From an uncultured Mediterraneibacter sp. (GTDB taxonomy: Bacteria; Bacillota; Clostridia; Lachnospirales; Lachnospiraceae), in NCBI GenBank assembly GCA_944381495.1, contig CALWLJ010000003.1, positions 1-64,000 of the forward strand: DNA of 64,000 nucleotides, read 5' to 3'. The position numbers and the translations under genes were made by a program. This document shows, piece by piece, positions 61,927 through 64,000 of this stretch. The number at the start of each line of letters is the position of its first letter. Within the stretch, counting starts at the first letter, position 1. The notes beneath the pieces were generated by a model. That model was not told the DNA's origin. It did not search any database and saw only the letters and a list, made by a program, of their open reading frames with translations.

Positions 61927-63628
61927 CCATCAATTCCTCCTCTTCCGCCAGCTGGATTTTCCGTTTTCTCCGCTTCAGGATCACGACCACAGCAATAATC
62001 ACAAGCACGATCCCCGCCATCACAGCTACAACGATCCCCATCACCGGACTGCTCTCTTCTTCCGGTTCTATCATTTCAAGCTCACCATTATCTACCATCT
62101 CCTCCGCCGGAGATACCATCATGGTAAATGGCTGCTCAACTGTTGTTACATTTCCAGAATCATCCTCATAACTTAATACCAGTTTGCAGTTTGACTCATC
62201 ATATGATTCAGCAGCAGCTGTTATAATACTGTCGATCACTCCCGTTCCGCCGGATTCAATATTTCCAAGGAACTGTTCCTGGCCTGTAATGGCATCCCCT
62301 TCAAAACTTGCCTTTACATTGTACATCTTCACCCTTCCCAGGTTATAAAGATTACATGTAATATTCGCCTCGTCTCCAACCATCACCGTATCCGGCATGA
62401 TCTGGATCTCGCTAAACTCAAATCTGGCAGCCTGCATGACAGGGATTGCCAGGCTGGACTGGCCTTCAAACTGTACTGCATCGCTGTTTTCATACTGCAT
62501 GGTCATAGTGATACTGTACGGTTTCTGTATCAGATCCGCCCGGCTGTTCAGCTCGATAGAGATATCTTTTGTCCCGTTTGCAGGAATTTTCTCCAGATAA
62601 ATGGAACTGGAACCTGACACAGGAAGGAATGCCGGCGCTTCCGCAGCCTCGTCTGTTCCGGCCGCCGGGGCCTGAAGGTCAAAAAGCATATTGGAAACAG
62701 CTGTCTTCTTCGATGTATTCTTCAGATGGATGATCAGTTTAAAATCACTGCCTGCCTTCACCTGTGCCGGTTCCGTATCAAATCCGGTCACAATCACCCT
62801 GGGCACCGATTGATCCGTTTCTGATCCGGAGCCGCCCATATCGCCGCCGGACACAACAGGATCCTCATTGTAAACACTTGGGGACATATCATCGTAACCA
62901 CCAGACGGACGTTCATCTCCTGCCGAATCGCCGCCATTTCCGCTGCCGGTATTGCCGATGTTGGTGCTGCCTCCGGAATTTGTATTTCCGCCTCCATTCG
63001 TATTTCCGCCATTGTCTGTGCTGCTGGTATTCTCTTTTGCAGCCTCTGTCTTCACGAAAACATATTTATCTGTTTCGTATGCATTCTTTCCGTCATCGTA
63101 AGTTATTTTAAAAGTCAGCTTATAGGACTTTCCTGTCACATCGTTCCGGACAGTAAGCTTATCGTCTCCGTCTCCCCATACAGCTGCCGCCTGTTCGCCG
63201 GCTCCGATTTCTCCGAGACTCTGCTCATAATTCAGCTTCTCCATGTCAAAGGGCCACTCTTCCGTTTTCCCGATCACGGGAGTAATGGTCACATTTCGTG
63301 CGTCTACATTCCCCTTATTCGTTACATTGATCTTAAGCTCTGCCTTCGTTCCGGCCTTGTATACCGGAGTCTTCTGCCCGTCTCCCACACTCAGGACGAT
63401 CCGGTTCAGCGTTTCTGTATCTTCCGTGCTGCCTTCGCCTGAGTCTTTCAACTGGATATCCAGAGTCAATGGATCCGTCTTATTATCTGCTCCTCCTTTT
63501 GTATCCTGCTCTGCTTTCAGACCAGCCGCCTGGCCTGCCTCTGCCCGAGTGCCCGGCACAAGCCCTGTGGAACATGCCAGCAGTGCACAGAGCAGACATA
63601 TCCCTGTGTTTTTAAACAGTTTATTCAT
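61883..63628 (-). CDS. Secreted, membrane-anchored CARDB/COG1361-like protein
   Basis: A 581-residue surface protein. A signal peptide (ICLLCALLACSTGLVPGTRA) is followed by two or three beta-sandwich repeats (TKAELKINVTNKGNVDARNV; GSDFKLIIHLKNTSKKTAVS; GDEANITCNLYNLGRVKMYN), a Gly/Asn/Ser-rich linker near residues 205-260, a C-terminal helix (MGIVVAVMAGIVLVIIAVVV) and a basic cytoplasmic stretch. These repeats resemble the CARDB/S-layer-associated COG1361 family often encoded with MacB-type ABC transporters. It probably extends from the membrane as the extracytoplasmic part of the complex. Confidence 0.8.
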   Translation of the reverse strand: MNKLFKNTGICLLCALLACSTGLVPGTRAEAGQAAGLKAEQDTKGGADNKTDPLTLDIQLKDSGEGSTEDTETLNRIVLSVGDGQKTPVYKAGTKAELKINVTNKGNVDARNVTITPVIGKTEEWPFDMEKLNYEQSLGEIGAGEQAAAVWGDGDDKLTVRNDVTGKSYKLTFKITYDDGKNAYETDKYVFVKTEAAKENTSSTDNGGNTNGGGNTNSGGSTNIGNTGSGNGGDSAGDERPSGGYDDMSPSVYNEDPVVSGGDMGGSGSETDQSVPRVIVTGFDTEPAQVKAGSDFKLIIHLKNTSKKTAVSNMLFDLQAPAAGTDEAAEAPAFLPVSGSSSIYLEKIPANGTKDISIELNSRADLIQKPYSITMTMQYENSDAVQFEGQSSLAIPVMQAARFEFSEIQIMPDTVMVGDEANITCNLYNLGRVKMYNVKASFEGDAITGQEQFLGNIESGGTGVIDSIITAAAESYDESNCKLVLSYEDDSGNVTTVEQPFTMMVSPAEEMVDNGELEMIEPEEESSPVMGIVVAVMAGIVLVIIAVVVILKRRKRKIQLAEEEELMDEVERFTEDERREP

Positions 63629-64000
63629 GTTTTTCCTCCCTCATCTTTTCTTTTTCTTCAATCCTGACAATTTTACCGTCAATAATATGGAATATCCGAT
63701 CCGCATAGGATGCCAGGTGATCATCATGGGTCACCATAACGAGTGTCCGGTTCTGCTCACGGACAATCTTCTGCATCAGATGCATCACGTCCTCAGATGT
63801 ATGAGAATCCAGATTTCCCGTTGGCTCATCGGCAAAAATAATCTTCGGATCCGACACCAGAGCCCTTGCCACGCCTACTCTCTGCTGCTGTCCGCCCGAC
63901 ATCTGATTCGGCATATGCTTCTTATGCTTTCCAAGTCCTACCATATCCAGCATCCGGTCCGCTTTTTTCATCCTCACCTTAGGCGCCGTCCCCCGAAATG
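63621..64000 (-). CDS. ABC transporter ATP-binding protein (LolD/MacB type), 5' end off window
   Basis: The C-terminal 125 or so residues of an ABC ATPase. Visible are the signature MSGGQQQRVGVARAL, Walker B KIIFADEPTGNLD, and the switch His in VMVTHDDHLASYADRIF. The open frame continues to the window edge (FRGTAPKVRMKKADRML), so the Walker A portion lies outside. It overlaps the CARDB-like gene by eight bases and powers the permease encoded at 60529-61926. Confidence 0.92.
   Translation of the reverse strand, partial: FRGTAPKVRMKKADRMLDMVGLGKHKKHMPNQMSGGQQQRVGVARALVSDPKIIFADEPTGNLDSHTSEDVMHLMQKIVREQNRTLVMVTHDDHLASYADRIFHIIDGKIVRIEEKEKMREEKHE

Noticed and set aside
1..64000. CRISPR arrays, rRNA or tRNA genes, prophage
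   Set aside because: No regularly spaced repeats, no cloverleaf-like or rRNA-like stretches, and no phage structural or integrase genes were found.

Overview
The window looks like part of a chromosome from a gut Lachnospiraceae-type Clostridia (near Roseburia, Blautia, Hungatella or Eisenbergiella). This is inferred from the GC-balanced Firmicutes coding style, strong AGGAGG ribosome sites, the YesM/YesN-type regulators, DUF624 protein and RelQ-like synthetase, and the dense plant-glycan gene clusters. Almost all genes lie on the minus strand. No rRNA, tRNA or CRISPR array was seen.

Region 1 (0-12.5 kb) is a pectin / rhamnogalacturonan and uronate module. It holds a sugar isomerase, a rhamnulokinase, a GH105 unsaturated rhamnogalacturonyl hydrolase with a divergent AraC regulator, a complete TRAP transporter (dctP-dctQ-dctM), and a kduI-kduD-TIM-barrel operon with a second divergent AraC regulator.

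Region 2 (12.5-29.6 kb) is a mannose-family PTS system combined with glycosidases. Transcription appears to run IIA-IIB-IIC-IID, an unknown single-pass protein, GH88, a HAD phosphatase fused to a GH28-like beta-helix, GH36 and GH43. Upstream is a response regulator / solute-binding lipoprotein / histidine kinase trio with overlapping genes and no permease of its own, which probably senses the substrate. An AraC regulator and a MESH1-like HD hydrolase follow.

Region 3 (29.6-36.4 kb) mixes an SDR oxidoreductase, a small accessory island and housekeeping genes. The island carries a tnpB remnant with its IS200/IS605-type right end, an XRE regulator, and a GHKL-ATPase/HExxH gene broken by a frameshift and by a roughly 190-bp highly structured insertion. 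The housekeeping genes are a ferredoxin-nitroreductase, hflX, mnmM and a TPR lipoprotein.

Region 4 (36.4-57.4 kb) is a beta-mannan / manno-oligosaccharide utilisation locus with the gene complement known from Roseburia intestinalis. It has an ABC importer, two GH130 phosphorylases, an AGE-family (cellobiose) 2-epimerase, CE2 and CE17-like deacetylases, a phosphoglucomutase, GH1, GH36, two LacI regulators and a DUF624 protein. Unusual additions are a GH9-Nudix fusion protein and a membrane protein split by one in-frame TAG codon. A near-identical AT-rich 18-19 bp motif lies over the importer promoter (two copies, 22 bp apart) and beside the GH36 promoter, and is a candidate LacI operator.

Region 5 (57.5-64 kb) holds a RelQ-like (p)ppGpp synthetase, a PTS_EIIC_2-type membrane protein, two small unknown genes, and an ABC exporter set (MacB-like permease, secreted CARDB-like protein, ATPase) that runs off the right edge.
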